Source: Hyphomicrobiales bacterium
Lineage (GTDB): Bacteria; Pseudomonadota; Alphaproteobacteria; Rhizobiales; TMED25
NCBI GenBank assembly: GCA_029245795.1
Contig: JAQWOP010000014.1
Coordinates: forward strand, 68,062-116,511
Direction: 5' to 3'
Length of the DNA stretch: 48,450 nucleotides
The notes beneath the pieces are model-generated. The model worked only from the letters and a program-made list of their open reading frames with translations. It had not been told where the DNA came from and made no database searches. Both the position numbers and the translations under genes were made by a program. How positions within the stretch are numbered: the first letter of the stretch is position 1; every line of letters begins with the position of its first letter. Positions 8,992 to 17,745 of the stretch are shown one piece after another.

Positions 8992-9927
8992 TTATGGATG
9001 ATGCCAAATTGATACCAAACCGTCAAGACCTATCAATGAAAGATTCTTTTGTAAACGATCGGAATACGATGTTCGTATATTAAAATAATCCATTATTTTT
9101 GCAACACTTAGTTCAATAAAACTTATATTATTTGGAATTTCATAATCTAAAATTATGAGATCAGGATCAATATCTTTGTTTTCTATTAACCAAAATTTGG
9201 CTTCTCTTTCTCCACCAATTTGGTCAATTAATTCTATTCCATGCGCCTGTCTTCCAGTAAAGATTCTACCATCGGAAACTATCTTTACTTGATTTTGTTC
9301 TAGATTCCTTCTCTCTTTTACAATTCTAATAAACCATCTAAATGTGTCATCTATAATTTCTTGTGTTACTTTTTGTGTTTTTTCATCAATTTCTCCAAAA
9401 AGATCAGGTTCTGCTTTTAATTTTCCACTCTTTATTTCATTCATCCTTATCCCAATTTTTGCAAGACCCTCATCAATTCTCGCCCATTGGAATATAACCC
9501 CTATTGATCCCGTAATTGTATTCTCTCTAGCAAATATTTGATCTGTACCCAAAGATATTAGATATGCACCAGATGTTGCCATGTTTCTCATTATTGCAGT
9601 TGTAGGCTTTGTCGAAGAAATTGATCGTAGTTTTAAATATATTTCCTCTGCGCTGACTGTAGTACCACCTGGACTTTCAATTGAAATAATAATTGCTCTT
9701 ACATTTTCGTCAAATTCTAATTTTTCAAGATCCTCTAATATTTCATCTGCATCAACCAATAAACCTGTAATGTTATACTTTGCAATATGAGGTTTCTTTG
9801 TGAGGGTATTTTCAGAATTATTAAATAAAAGGTATGTAATAGCTAATAGAGAAATCACTGATATAGTTCGCCATATAAATAGTTTTCTCCTATATGGCAT
9901 AAAATCTGTTTTATTCTTAAAAATCAT
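8992..9927 (-). CDS. sppA: Signal peptide peptidase SppA-like serine protease (S49 family)
   Basis: A membrane-anchored Ser-Lys protease that degrades cleaved signal peptides. A basic N-terminus (PYRRK) is followed by one transmembrane helix, roughly residues 18-36. The S49 core has SPGGTTVSAEE, nucleophile S119 in ATSGAYLIS, TGSIGVI, and a SGKLK motif whose K171 aligns with the general-base lysine. At 311 residues it is the short single-domain form, expected to assemble as an oligomer. It sits between rpsA (70 nt upstream) and ihfB (20 nt downstream), the usual alphaproteobacterial position. Confidence 0.9.
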   Translation of the reverse strand: MIFKNKTDFMPYRRKLFIWRTISVISLLAITYLLFNNSENTLTKKPHIAKYNITGLLVDADEILEDLEKLEFDENVRAIIISIESPGGTTVSAEEIYLKLRSISSTKPTTAIMRNMATSGAYLISLGTDQIFARENTITGSIGVIFQWARIDEGLAKIGIRMNEIKSGKLKAEPDLFGEIDEKTQKVTQEIIDDTFRWFIRIVKERRNLEQNQVKIVSDGRIFTGRQAHGIELIDQIGGEREAKFWLIENKDIDPDLIILDYEIPNNISFIELSVAKIMDYFNIRTSYSDRLQKNLSLIGLDGLVSIWHHP

Positions 9928-9997
9928 CTAACATCTTACTAATAAACATTCCTTCTTGTAAGACATTGACTAATTTGCTATCTAGAGCAAAGATATG

Positions 9998-11818
9998 TTA
10001 TTCTTTATTCTCTTCAGAATTATCTATGTCTTTTTGTTCTTCATCCTTATTTTCTGATTTCTTTGCAGAAGTGGCTTTTTTAACAGTTTCTTTTTGACTT
10101 TCAACTGATGAATTATTTTCGCTACCCAAATTTAGAGCTTCACCAAGGATATCTCCTAGTGATGCCCCTGAGTCAGCAGAACCATATTGTTCTACAGCTT
10201 CTTTTTCTTCTGCTATTTGCAAACTCTTAATTGATAGAGTTATCTTGTTATTCTTTGGATCAATTTGCATTACTTTTGCATCAACCATTTCACCTACAGC
10301 AAATCTTTCTGGTCTCTGCTCTGATTTGTCCACGGATAGATCTGATCTTTTAATAGATGATGGCATCCCCTCTTTACCAATAGTAACATCTAATCCGCCA
10401 TCTCTTATATGAGTAATATGGCACGTAACGACATCACCTTTCTTAATCTGTTTGAGACCAGAATATGGATCATCGGATAGTTGTTTTACACCTAAACTAA
10501 TTCTTTCCTTTTCAACATCTATATCCAAAACCTTAACATCAATCATCTGCCCTTTTTGGTATTTTTCTATAGAAATTTCTGGTCTTTCATTCCAATCAAG
10601 GTCTGATAGATGAATCATTCCATCAAGATCACCTTCTAAACCAATAAATAAACCAAATTCTGTCGAATTCTTTACTTCTCCATTTACAATTGATCCAGTA
10701 GGGAAAGATTCAGCAAATTTAGCCCATGGATTTTCAACACATTGTTTCATTCCAAGGGATATTCTTCTTTTTTCAAAGTCAATTTCTAGAATTACAACCT
10801 CTACTTCCTGAGAGCTTGAGACTATTTTACCAGGGTGAATATTCTTCTTTGTCCAACTCATTTCAGATACATGAGTAAGACCTTCGATACCAGGTTCTAT
10901 CTCAACGAAAGCACCATAATCTGTAATATTTGTTACATTTCCTTTTAGCTTAGTATTTACCGGATATTTATCAGACATATTTACCCAAGGATCTACTTCT
11001 AACTGCTTCATACCTAGGCTAACCCTTTTACTTTCAGGATTTATTTTTATTATTTGAACTTTTACAGATTGACCAATTTTTAGAAGATCTGTAGGATGAG
11101 AAACTCTTTTCCATGAAATATCTGTTACATGTAGCAATCCATCCATTCCACCCATATCAATAAAAGCACCATAATCTGTAATATTTTTTACAATGCCATC
11201 CAAAGTTTGACCCTCTTTCAGAGAGTCCACCAACTCTTTGCTATGCTCGCCCTTTGTTTCTTCAATTATAGCTCTTCTTGATACAACAATATTACCTCTT
11301 TTTTTATCCATTTTTAGGATCTGAAATGGCTGTAATACATTAAGCATACTGCCGACATCTCTAACTGGCTTTACATCAACTTGGCTACCTGGAAGAAATG
11401 CAATTGCTCCATCTAAATCAACGGTAAATCCACCTTTAACACGACCAAAAATAATCCCTTCAACTTTAACTCCATCAGCATGGAGTTTCTCTAAATTATT
11501 CCAACTTTCTTGTCTTTGAGCTTTTTCTCGGCTAAGAACAGCTTCCCCAACAGAATTTTCTACTCTATCAAGATAAACATCTATTGTATCTCCAGCATTT
11601 GGGACATTCATACCAGCTGAAGTTTTGAATTCTCTGAAGGGAATTCTACCCTCAGTTTTTAGACCAACATCAACAATCACAAAATCATTTTCAATTGCAG
11701 ATACTTTTCCTGTTACAACCTTTCCCTCTTCAAGATTTATTTTACTAAGGCTTTCTTCGAGAAGGGCAGCAAAATCATCTACACTTGGATTTAATTTATC
11801 TAAATCATTTTTTGTCAT
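9998..11818 (-). CDS. rpsA: 30S ribosomal protein S1
   Basis: The largest ribosomal protein, which brings mRNA to the 30S subunit. Six S1/OB repeats are visible, beginning near GKVVTGKVSAIEND, GVKVEGIIFGRVKGG, GQTLDGIVKNITDYGAF, NTKLKGNVTNITDYGAF, GSIVNGEVKNSTEFG and GDVVTCHITHIRDGG. The 606 residues exceed the usual 550-570 because of a charged Glu/Lys-rich tail of about 50 residues after the last repeat, ending DNSEENKE. ATG 11818 has GGAG upstream at a longer than ideal spacing (12 nt). It follows cmk by 21 nt. Confidence 0.97.
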   Translation of the reverse strand: MTKNDLDKLNPSVDDFAALLEESLSKINLEEGKVVTGKVSAIENDFVIVDVGLKTEGRIPFREFKTSAGMNVPNAGDTIDVYLDRVENSVGEAVLSREKAQRQESWNNLEKLHADGVKVEGIIFGRVKGGFTVDLDGAIAFLPGSQVDVKPVRDVGSMLNVLQPFQILKMDKKRGNIVVSRRAIIEETKGEHSKELVDSLKEGQTLDGIVKNITDYGAFIDMGGMDGLLHVTDISWKRVSHPTDLLKIGQSVKVQIIKINPESKRVSLGMKQLEVDPWVNMSDKYPVNTKLKGNVTNITDYGAFVEIEPGIEGLTHVSEMSWTKKNIHPGKIVSSSQEVEVVILEIDFEKRRISLGMKQCVENPWAKFAESFPTGSIVNGEVKNSTEFGLFIGLEGDLDGMIHLSDLDWNERPEISIEKYQKGQMIDVKVLDIDVEKERISLGVKQLSDDPYSGLKQIKKGDVVTCHITHIRDGGLDVTIGKEGMPSSIKRSDLSVDKSEQRPERFAVGEMVDAKVMQIDPKNNKITLSIKSLQIAEEKEAVEQYGSADSGASLGDILGEALNLGSENNSSVESQKETVKKATSAKKSENKDEEQKDIDNSEENKE

Positions 11819-11839
11819 ATATTCAAAATCTCCAGTTAT

Positions 11840-12472
11840 TTATCGAATTTTCATTCCTTTATGTATGTATTTTACAATAAAGTCAATTACATCATCAATT
11901 TTCATTTTAGTAGTATCAATTTCCAATGCATCCTTTGCGCATTTCAAGGGAGCTACTTTTCTATTGATATCTCTTTGATCCCTATTATTTATATCATTTT
12001 TAATAATATTTCTATCTATTTTGATGTTGTCTATTTTATATTGTAAATATCTTCTTTCTGCGCGTTCATCCAATGAAGCTGTTATATAGAATTTGAAATC
12101 TGCATTAGGAAAAATGATCGTCCCTATATCCCTTCCATCAACCACAGCTCCATGTGTCGCAAAATTTCTCTGGTAATCAATAAGATGATCCCTAATTTCC
12201 TGATACTGCGAGATTATGGATGCTATATTTGAGACTTCGTTAGCCCTAACACCAAGTAATCTTTGGGTACTAAAATTAATTTCTCTTGTCTGTTTAACAA
12301 TATTATCTATATCATATGGATCAATATTATTTTCTATAATATTATGTGCAACTAATCTATATAAGCTGCCAGAATCTAAATATGGAAGTTTTAGATATTC
12401 AGCAATTCTTTTTCCAATAGTCCCCTTTCCACTTGCGGCAGGACCATCTATAGCAATAATCATTTTTCTCAT
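11840..12472 (-). CDS. cmk: Cytidylate kinase
   Basis: Phosphorylates CMP and dCMP with ATP. The P-loop IAIDGPAASGKGTIGKR is at the N-terminus, VVDGRDIGTIIFP is the NMP-binding signature, and AERRYLQ lies in the lid region. Length 210 residues. ATG 12472 overlaps the aroA stop as ATGA (12469-12472), so translation is coupled. M4 at 12463 is an alternative start. aroA-cmk-rpsA is a conserved proteobacterial operon core. Confidence 0.96.
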   Translation of the reverse strand: MRKMIIAIDGPAASGKGTIGKRIAEYLKLPYLDSGSLYRLVAHNIIENNIDPYDIDNIVKQTREINFSTQRLLGVRANEVSNIASIISQYQEIRDHLIDYQRNFATHGAVVDGRDIGTIIFPNADFKFYITASLDERAERRYLQYKIDNIKIDRNIIKNDINNRDQRDINRKVAPLKCAKDALEIDTTKMKIDDVIDFIVKYIHKGMKIR

Positions 12473-13818
12473 ATATATTTATAAACTCCACCTATTTTAC
12501 TATAAATTTCTTCAAAATTAGGAAAGCTTGTTGAAATAGGAGAGATATCATCAATATTTATCTCATTTTTAGCATTCAATCCTAAAATCATTGCTGCCAT
12601 TGCAACCCGATGATCAAGATTAGTTCTTATATTTGAACCACCAAGAACAATCTCATTAGACTTTATAAGAAGGTCGTCTCCTTCTTCTCTGCAGCTCACG
12701 CCTGATTGGTTTAATAGGTCCTGAATTGCATTAAATCTATTACTTTCTTTTACTCTTAACTCCGATAAACCACAAAATCGACTTTCACCTTTTGCATAAG
12801 CGGCCGCAACAGATAAAATTAGGTATTCATCAATCAATGATGGTGCGACTTCTTTTGGAATCTTAATAGCCTTCAATTTACTAGACGTAACTTCAATATC
12901 GCATACCTCTTCACCACATTTTATATATTTTTTTTTGAATTCTATATTGCCTCCCATTTTTATCAAATAATCAATAAATAATGACCTAGTAGGATTTAGC
13001 ATTATATTATTAATAAACAGTTTTGATTTTGATGCTATAAGTCCAGCAACAATTAAAAAAGCTGCCGAGCTTGGGTCCCCGGGGATATCCAATTCTTGAG
13101 GGGAAAGCTTCTTCTCACCAATAATCTCTATTATATTCTGTCCATCGTTATTTTTTATAATATTTATATTAGCACCAAATAACTTAAATAATCTTTCTGT
13201 ATGATCACGGGTTCTTATTGGCTCTGTTATAATTGATTTCCCCTTTATATTTAAGGCAGAAAACATCAATGCTGATTTTACTTGCGCTGATGGAACTTTC
13301 AGCTTGTGATTTATTGGGATAGGTAGGCTAGAACCTCTTAATCTAATGGGCAATTTACCGGAGTTCCCATTTAAAATCTCTAATCCCATCTCAGATAGTG
13401 GCTCGATGACTCTACCCATTGGCCGAGTGGAGAGAGATTTATCTCCTTCAAATTCAACTTCAACTGGATTACTAGAAATTAAACCCATTAATAATCTCGC
13501 TGAAGTTCCAGAATTACCTAAATAAATATTTTTTTTAGGTTGGAATAGCCCTCCTATACCAACGCCATGGACAGTAACCAAGTTTTTTTCTTTGTCTTCA
13601 ATGATTTTTGCTCCAAATTCTCTCAATGCATAGATAGTTGCTCTAATATCCTCGGATGAGAGAAGATTTTGAATCTTTGTTTCCCCTATACAAAGTGCTC
13701 CTAATATTAAACATCTGTGTGAAATTGATTTATCACTTGGGGTATTAATTGTCCCTGCTAAGAAAGGGGAGCGTTTGATAAGTACAGCATTATTTTTGTT
13801 GTTTATTTTCATGATCAT
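12469..13818 (-). CDS. aroA: 3-phosphoshikimate 1-carboxyvinyltransferase (EPSP synthase)
   Basis: The sixth step of the shikimate pathway, joining shikimate-3-phosphate and PEP. Motifs seen are TPSDKSISHRCL near the N-terminus, LGNSGTSARLL (PEP-binding loop), RVKESNRF and LDHRVAMA. Length 449 residues. It is the first gene of the long minus-strand run reaching to folC at 3083. No clear ribosome site precedes ATG 13818; ATG 13812 is an equally acceptable start two codons in. It is divergent from the FYDLN gene across an 88-nt gap. Confidence 0.97.
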   Translation of the reverse strand: MIMKINNKNNAVLIKRSPFLAGTINTPSDKSISHRCLILGALCIGETKIQNLLSSEDIRATIYALREFGAKIIEDKEKNLVTVHGVGIGGLFQPKKNIYLGNSGTSARLLMGLISSNPVEVEFEGDKSLSTRPMGRVIEPLSEMGLEILNGNSGKLPIRLRGSSLPIPINHKLKVPSAQVKSALMFSALNIKGKSIITEPIRTRDHTERLFKLFGANINIIKNNDGQNIIEIIGEKKLSPQELDIPGDPSSAAFLIVAGLIASKSKLFINNIMLNPTRSLFIDYLIKMGGNIEFKKKYIKCGEEVCDIEVTSSKLKAIKIPKEVAPSLIDEYLILSVAAAYAKGESRFCGLSELRVKESNRFNAIQDLLNQSGVSCREEGDDLLIKSNEIVLGGSNIRTNLDHRVAMAAMILGLNAKNEINIDDISPISTSFPNFEEIYSKIGGVYKYI

Positions 13819-13906
13819 GTGTATATAGGAATAGATATTATAATACTACTTTTTATTATATAACAATAGATACTACATACAAATAGAATAGAAAAAGGGT
13901 TTAGAA
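13819..13906. promoter_or_regulatory. Divergent promoter region between aroA and the FYDLN gene
   Basis: An 88-nt AT-rich gap between two divergent genes must hold promoters for both the aroA-to-folC run and the FYDLN gene. Several TATAAT-like hexamers lie around 13840-13865, but I cannot single out a convincing -35/-10 pair. An AAGGG ribosome site at about 13894-13898 serves the plus-strand gene. No attenuator or riboswitch-like hairpin was recognised. Confidence 0.4.
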
Positions 13907-14353
13907 GTGGCTAAAAGCGAACTAGGAAAAAAACATACATGCAAAGACTGCGGTATAAAATTTTATGATTTAAATAAAAAAGAATTAACATGCCCAGAAT
14001 GTGGAGTGGCTATAATTGATACTGTTACTGGAAATCAATATGAGCCTTTGGTATTAAAAAAGAAACCAAATATTGATAAGGATGAAAATATAAATAAAGA
14101 TGCAGCCAATGTTGATTCACTTGATGCTAGTATAGAGGACGGTGTTATTGAAGATGAAGATAACCCAATACTTATGGATGATGAAGACATAATTGATGAA
14201 GAAAATGAGGATGAATTGATTAAGGATGGTGAAATAGATATCCCTGAAATCGAGGGTGATGAATCTTTAATTGGTGATGACGATTTCCTTGTTGAAGAAG
14301 ATGATATAGAGGATCCTGAATTAATTATAAAACCCAAATCTGAAGATGAATAA
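13907..14353 (+). CDS. FYDLN-acid domain zinc-ribbon protein (TIGR02300 family), GTG start
   Basis: A conserved alphaproteobacterial protein of unknown function. A small zinc ribbon is formed by C12-x2-C15 and C29-x2-C32, with the name-giving [15 protein letters not shown] between. From about residue 55 the chain is a very acidic Asp/Glu-rich tail to the end (148 residues). GTG 13907 is preceded by AAGGG at good spacing and reads straight into the conserved [10 protein letters not shown]. Position next to aroA, divergently transcribed, is typical. The zinc ribbon plus acidic tail suggests a nucleic-acid or protein interaction role, but no function is established that I know of. Confidence 0.93.
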   Translation: MAKSELGKKHTCKDCGIKFYDLNKKELTCPECGVAIIDTVTGNQYEPLVLKKKPNIDKDENINKDAANVDSLDASIEDGVIEDEDNPILMDDEDIIDEENEDELIKDGEIDIPEIEGDESLIGDDDFLVEEDDIEDPELIIKPKSEDE

Positions 14354-14370
14354 TTTGTAGGTTTTGATCT

Positions 14371-15006
14371 ATGCAGCCAATATATTGGAACGATGCAATT
14401 CTGAAATTAAGTCTATCAGATCCAATACTTAAGAAAATCATAGAAAAAAATCAAAATAAAATATTAACTACAAAACAAAATGCTTTTGCAACAATTATTA
14501 AGGCAATCATTGGTCAACAAATTTCAGTAAAGGCTGCAGAAAGTGTTTATAATAAATTATTATCTAAAATTGATTTTAAATTGAAACCAGAAATAATCGT
14601 AAGTTTTGAAAAAGATACTTTAAAAAGCGCGGGGCTATCTCGCCAAAAAGTTGATTATATTTTTAATATATCTGAATTCTTTATACAAAATCCAAATCTT
14701 ACTTCTGATCTATATCTTCAAAAGGCATCTATTGATGATATTAAAAATAATTTTATAAAAATAAAAGGTATAGGTTCGTGGACAATCGAAATGTTTTTAA
14801 TATTTTATGCTATGAAACCAGATATACTACCCATGAAAGATATTGGCCTCTTGAATGCAATCAAAAATGTATATGATCTTCATCAATTAAGTAAAGTCGC
14901 ACAACTTGAAAAAATAATTGAAATATCCGAATGCTGGAGGCCATACAGAACTGTCGCCACCTGGTATCTTTGGCTTTTTATTGATGATGAGCTTGTGGAA
15001 TATTGA
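14371..15006 (+). CDS. alkA: DNA-3-methyladenine glycosylase II (AlkA-type HhH-GPD glycosylase)
   Basis: Removes alkylated bases from DNA. The 211-residue chain is the short form lacking the AlkA N-terminal domain. FATIIKAIIGQQIS (residues 39-52) is the usual helix with GQQ, and the helix-hairpin-helix is IKGIGSWTIEMFLIF (residues 131-145). The catalytic Asp is D157 in ILPMKDIGL. There is no C-terminal iron-sulfur cluster, consistent with AlkA rather than Nth/MutY. It lies 17 nt after the FYDLN gene and overlaps the next gene at TTGA, so the three probably form one transcript. Confidence 0.9.
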   Translation: MQPIYWNDAILKLSLSDPILKKIIEKNQNKILTTKQNAFATIIKAIIGQQISVKAAESVYNKLLSKIDFKLKPEIIVSFEKDTLKSAGLSRQKVDYIFNISEFFIQNPNLTSDLYLQKASIDDIKNNFIKIKGIGSWTIEMFLIFYAMKPDILPMKDIGLLNAIKNVYDLHQLSKVAQLEKIIEISECWRPYRTVATWYLWLFIDDELVEY

Positions 15007-15392
15007 GTTTAATAATACAGAATAAATTAACAATCCTTATTCTAATATTAATTAGCTTTGCGATATATCTGATAATATCTACAAAAACAATATGTGATGA
15101 CTTAGATGGATTGACTCGAAAAGGTGTGTTTTATTTAAGAGGATCAGAAACCCCCTTTACAGGAAATAGTTTATGTATTTGGGATCTTACAAACGTTACT
15201 TGGTATGAAGGAAAATATCAGGATGGTCTAAAAGAGGGGCTTTGGAAATTTTATAATTTAGATGCAACAAAAAGATCAGAGGTTACCTATAGTGAAGGTA
15301 AAATGAATGGTTTAAGATATATATATAATTCTAATAATAAAGAAGTGATCAAGATGAATTGTATAGATAATATATGTGAAGCTATGGAGTGA
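15003..15392 (+). CDS. Hypothetical membrane-anchored MORN/YwqK-like repeat protein, TTG start
   Basis: A small protein of 129 residues with an N-terminal hydrophobic helix (about residues 9-26, very rich in Ile and Leu) acting as an uncleaved anchor or signal peptide. The rest is predicted outside the cytoplasm and contains MORN-like repeats, for example GKYQDGLKEGLWKFY and VTYSEGKMNGLRYIY. Four cysteines (in TICDD, SLCIW, MNCID and NICEA) could form disulfides. No ATG precedes the helix; TTG 15003 overlaps the alkA stop as TTGA, with a GTGGA upstream, and is taken as the start. No specific function can be assigned. Confidence 0.7.
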   Translation: MSLIIQNKLTILILILISFAIYLIISTKTICDDLDGLTRKGVFYLRGSETPFTGNSLCIWDLTNVTWYEGKYQDGLKEGLWKFYNLDATKRSEVTYSEGKMNGLRYIYNSNNKEVIKMNCIDNICEAME

Positions 15393-15457
15393 ATGATTGA
15401 CTATAAATGATGTGTTTGTATATGATTAAAAAAGCAATTTATAATAAAGGGTAAAAA

Positions 15458-16945
15458 ATGGTTGAAAAAATTACAGACTATAAAATGATAATTGATGGTG
15501 AGTTTGTAGATAGTAAAGATGGGGAAAGAATAAAAATTGAATGCCCTTCAAATAAAACCATCTTTGCAACTGTTCCCAGAGGTAGAGAAGAAGATGTTGA
15601 TATAGCAGTTAAATCTTCAAAAAAAGCTTTTAAAAGTTGGTACAAAGTTATGCCAAAAGAAAGAGGTAAAATATTACTTAAAATTGCTGATGATATAGAA
15701 GAAAATAAGGAAGAAATAGCTAAAATAATTGCTAAAGAAACTGGTAATGCAATCAGAACGCAAGCAGGCCCTGAGATGAACCTTGTGGTTGATATATTTA
15801 GATATTTTGGCGGACTATCTTCAGAATTAAAAGGTGAGACCATACCATTAGGAGAACATGTTCTAAGCTACACAAGACGAGAACCTCTTGGTGTAGTGGG
15901 CGCAATAATTCCATGGAATGCCCCTGTCATGTTAGGGGCTTGTAAAATTGCTCCAGCCCTATGTAGTGGGAACACCTTAGTTATGAAAGCTGCAGAAGAT
16001 GCCCCCCTAGCTATACTTAAGGTTGCAGAAATATGCCAAAAATATATCCCCCCAGGTGTACTAAATTTAATTACTGGGACAGGTAGTGAGTGTGGTGAAC
16101 CACTTGCATATCATCCCTTAATAAATAAATTATCTTTTACTGGTTCAACAGCTGTTGGAAAAATTATAATGAAGGCTGCTGCTGAAAGAATTCTTCCAGT
16201 TTCTCTGGAATTAGGTGGAAAAAGCCCCTCAATAGTCTATCCTGATGTGAATGAAGAATGGACGGTAGATGGTATTATTGCAGCCATGAGGTTTACCCGG
16301 CAAAGCCAGTCTTGTACAGCAGGTTCTCGACTTTTCCTACATCGGAAAATTTTTGATAATTTTGTAGGTAATTTAAAAGAAAAACTCGATAATCTTATAA
16401 TTGGCGATCCACTTGATGAAAAAACGGATATGGGTACAATTATTAATAACAAACAATATACAAAAGTATGTGACTATATCGAAGATGGATTAAATAATAA
16501 AAATACCGAGGTTATTTGTGGAGGATTGCCTCCCGAAACTGGCCCATTAAGTGAAGGTTATTATACTATACCAACTATTTTTAGGAATACTTCAAATGAA
16601 TGGAGGTTAGCTAAAGAAGAAATATTTGGTCCCGTTCTCGTTGCAATCCCATGGGATGATGAAGAAGAGGTTATAAAGATGGCTAATGATAGTCATTATG
16701 GTTTAGCCGCTTATGTTTGGACTAGAGATATAACAAGAGGTATTAACGCAGCACATGCAATAGAATCTGGTTGGGTTCAAGTAAACCAAGGCCTGGGTCA
16801 GGCAACTGGACATTCATATGGTGGTTATAAACAATCTGGGTTAGGAAGAGAATTTTCTCTCGAAGGAATGCTTGATAGTTTTACTCAAAGAAAAAATATT
16901 ACTATCAATTTAAACACCCCCTCTAAAGATCTTGATGAGCTATAA
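15458..16945 (+). CDS. NAD(P)-dependent aldehyde dehydrogenase
   Basis: ALDH superfamily enzyme of 495 residues, oxidising an aldehyde to the acid. The cofactor-binding IIPWNAP (N154), general base E251 in LELGGKSP and nucleophile C286 in RQSQSCTAGSRLF are all in place, as is the KEEIFGPVL motif. The context (a GST 2 nt downstream, no pathway genes) does not reveal the substrate. It resembles betaine- or aromatic-aldehyde-type class enzymes, but I would not go beyond the superfamily. AAAGGG ribosome site lies 6-7 nt before ATG 15458. Confidence 0.93.
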   Translation: MVEKITDYKMIIDGEFVDSKDGERIKIECPSNKTIFATVPRGREEDVDIAVKSSKKAFKSWYKVMPKERGKILLKIADDIEENKEEIAKIIAKETGNAIRTQAGPEMNLVVDIFRYFGGLSSELKGETIPLGEHVLSYTRREPLGVVGAIIPWNAPVMLGACKIAPALCSGNTLVMKAAEDAPLAILKVAEICQKYIPPGVLNLITGTGSECGEPLAYHPLINKLSFTGSTAVGKIIMKAAAERILPVSLELGGKSPSIVYPDVNEEWTVDGIIAAMRFTRQSQSCTAGSRLFLHRKIFDNFVGNLKEKLDNLIIGDPLDEKTDMGTIINNKQYTKVCDYIEDGLNNKNTEVICGGLPPETGPLSEGYYTIPTIFRNTSNEWRLAKEEIFGPVLVAIPWDDEEEVIKMANDSHYGLAAYVWTRDITRGINAAHAIESGWVQVNQGLGQATGHSYGGYKQSGLGREFSLEGMLDSFTQRKNITINLNTPSKDLDEL

Positions 16946-16947
16946 AT

Positions 16948-17745
16948 ATGCTTACACTCTTCCATTATGATAGAACAAGTGCTGCACAGAGAGTACGTCT
17001 TTATTTAGAAGAAAAGCAGATTTCATGGGAAAGTGTAATTGTCGATACAGCATTAGGAGATATTGATCAACTTCCAAAAAATTTCTACCAATTAAATCCC
17101 AAAGGTCTAGTGCCCGTTATTATTGATGATAATGTAGCTATACCTGAGTCACTAGTTATAATCGAATATCTAGAAGATAAATATCGAGGAGAGCCTAGTT
17201 TAAGACCTCAAGCACCAAAAGACCTAGCACAAATGAGATTATGGATTCGAAAAATTGATGAAGGGATACATGTTGCCAGCAGAACTATTGGTGTTTGTTT
17301 AGTTAATAGACATATTTTACAAAAGAAAGACCCAAACCAAGTTAAAAAATACTACAAAGAAATGAGAGATAAGGTTCGAAAGAAAAATGATCAAATTAAT
17401 ATAGAGCTGGGTATTGAATCACCGCTTCTAGAAGAAGCAGTTATAGAATTCAAATCCCTCTTAAAAGAAATGAATGAACACCTAAAAGAAAATCTTTGGC
17501 TTTCTGGTCCTAATTATTCACTATCTGATATAGCTTTTGTTGTTTATTTACATCGACTAGAATCATTTATGATGAGACCACTCTGGAAAGATATGACTCA
17601 TCTTGATAATTGGTATGATAGAATTATTTCAAGACCTGCCTATAAGAAAGCTATTTATGATTGGGGCGATATTACCGCAATCCAAAGAGAAAAAAATGGG
17701 AGAGAGGCTTTCCCTAAATTATTAAATTACTGGAACAACGCTTAG
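16948..17745 (+). CDS. Glutathione S-transferase family protein
   Basis: A cytosolic GST of 265 residues. The N-terminal thioredoxin-fold domain has a candidate catalytic Ser/Thr at T10-S11, the cis-Pro of GLVPVIID (P56) and the glutathione gamma-Glu-binding IPESLVI (E67-S68). A helical C-terminal domain follows with WLSGPNYSLSDIAFVVYLHRLE, the N-capping box. It starts 2 nt after the aldehyde dehydrogenase stop, so the two are cotranscribed and may act on related electrophilic substrates. Its stop directly abuts the stop of the convergent flavoprotein gene. The substrate is unknown. Confidence 0.88.
   Translation: MLTLFHYDRTSAAQRVRLYLEEKQISWESVIVDTALGDIDQLPKNFYQLNPKGLVPVIIDDNVAIPESLVIIEYLEDKYRGEPSLRPQAPKDLAQMRLWIRKIDEGIHVASRTIGVCLVNRHILQKKDPNQVKKYYKEMRDKVRKKNDQINIELGIESPLLEEAVIEFKSLLKEMNEHLKENLWLSGPNYSLSDIAFVVYLHRLESFMMRPLWKDMTHLDNWYDRIISRPAYKKAIYDWGDITAIQREKNGREAFPKLLNYWNNA

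Noticed and set aside
8972-9007. N-terminal extension of IHF-beta to 9007
   Set aside because: The extra 12 residues are not conserved in the family and overlap the upstream gene; ATG 8971 has a good AGGGA site.
14035-14337. Serine-rich open frame antisense to the FYDLN gene
   Set aside because: It is the complement of GAT/GAA-rich codons for the acidic tail (giving Ser/Ile/Phe runs), with no ribosome site and no conserved domain.
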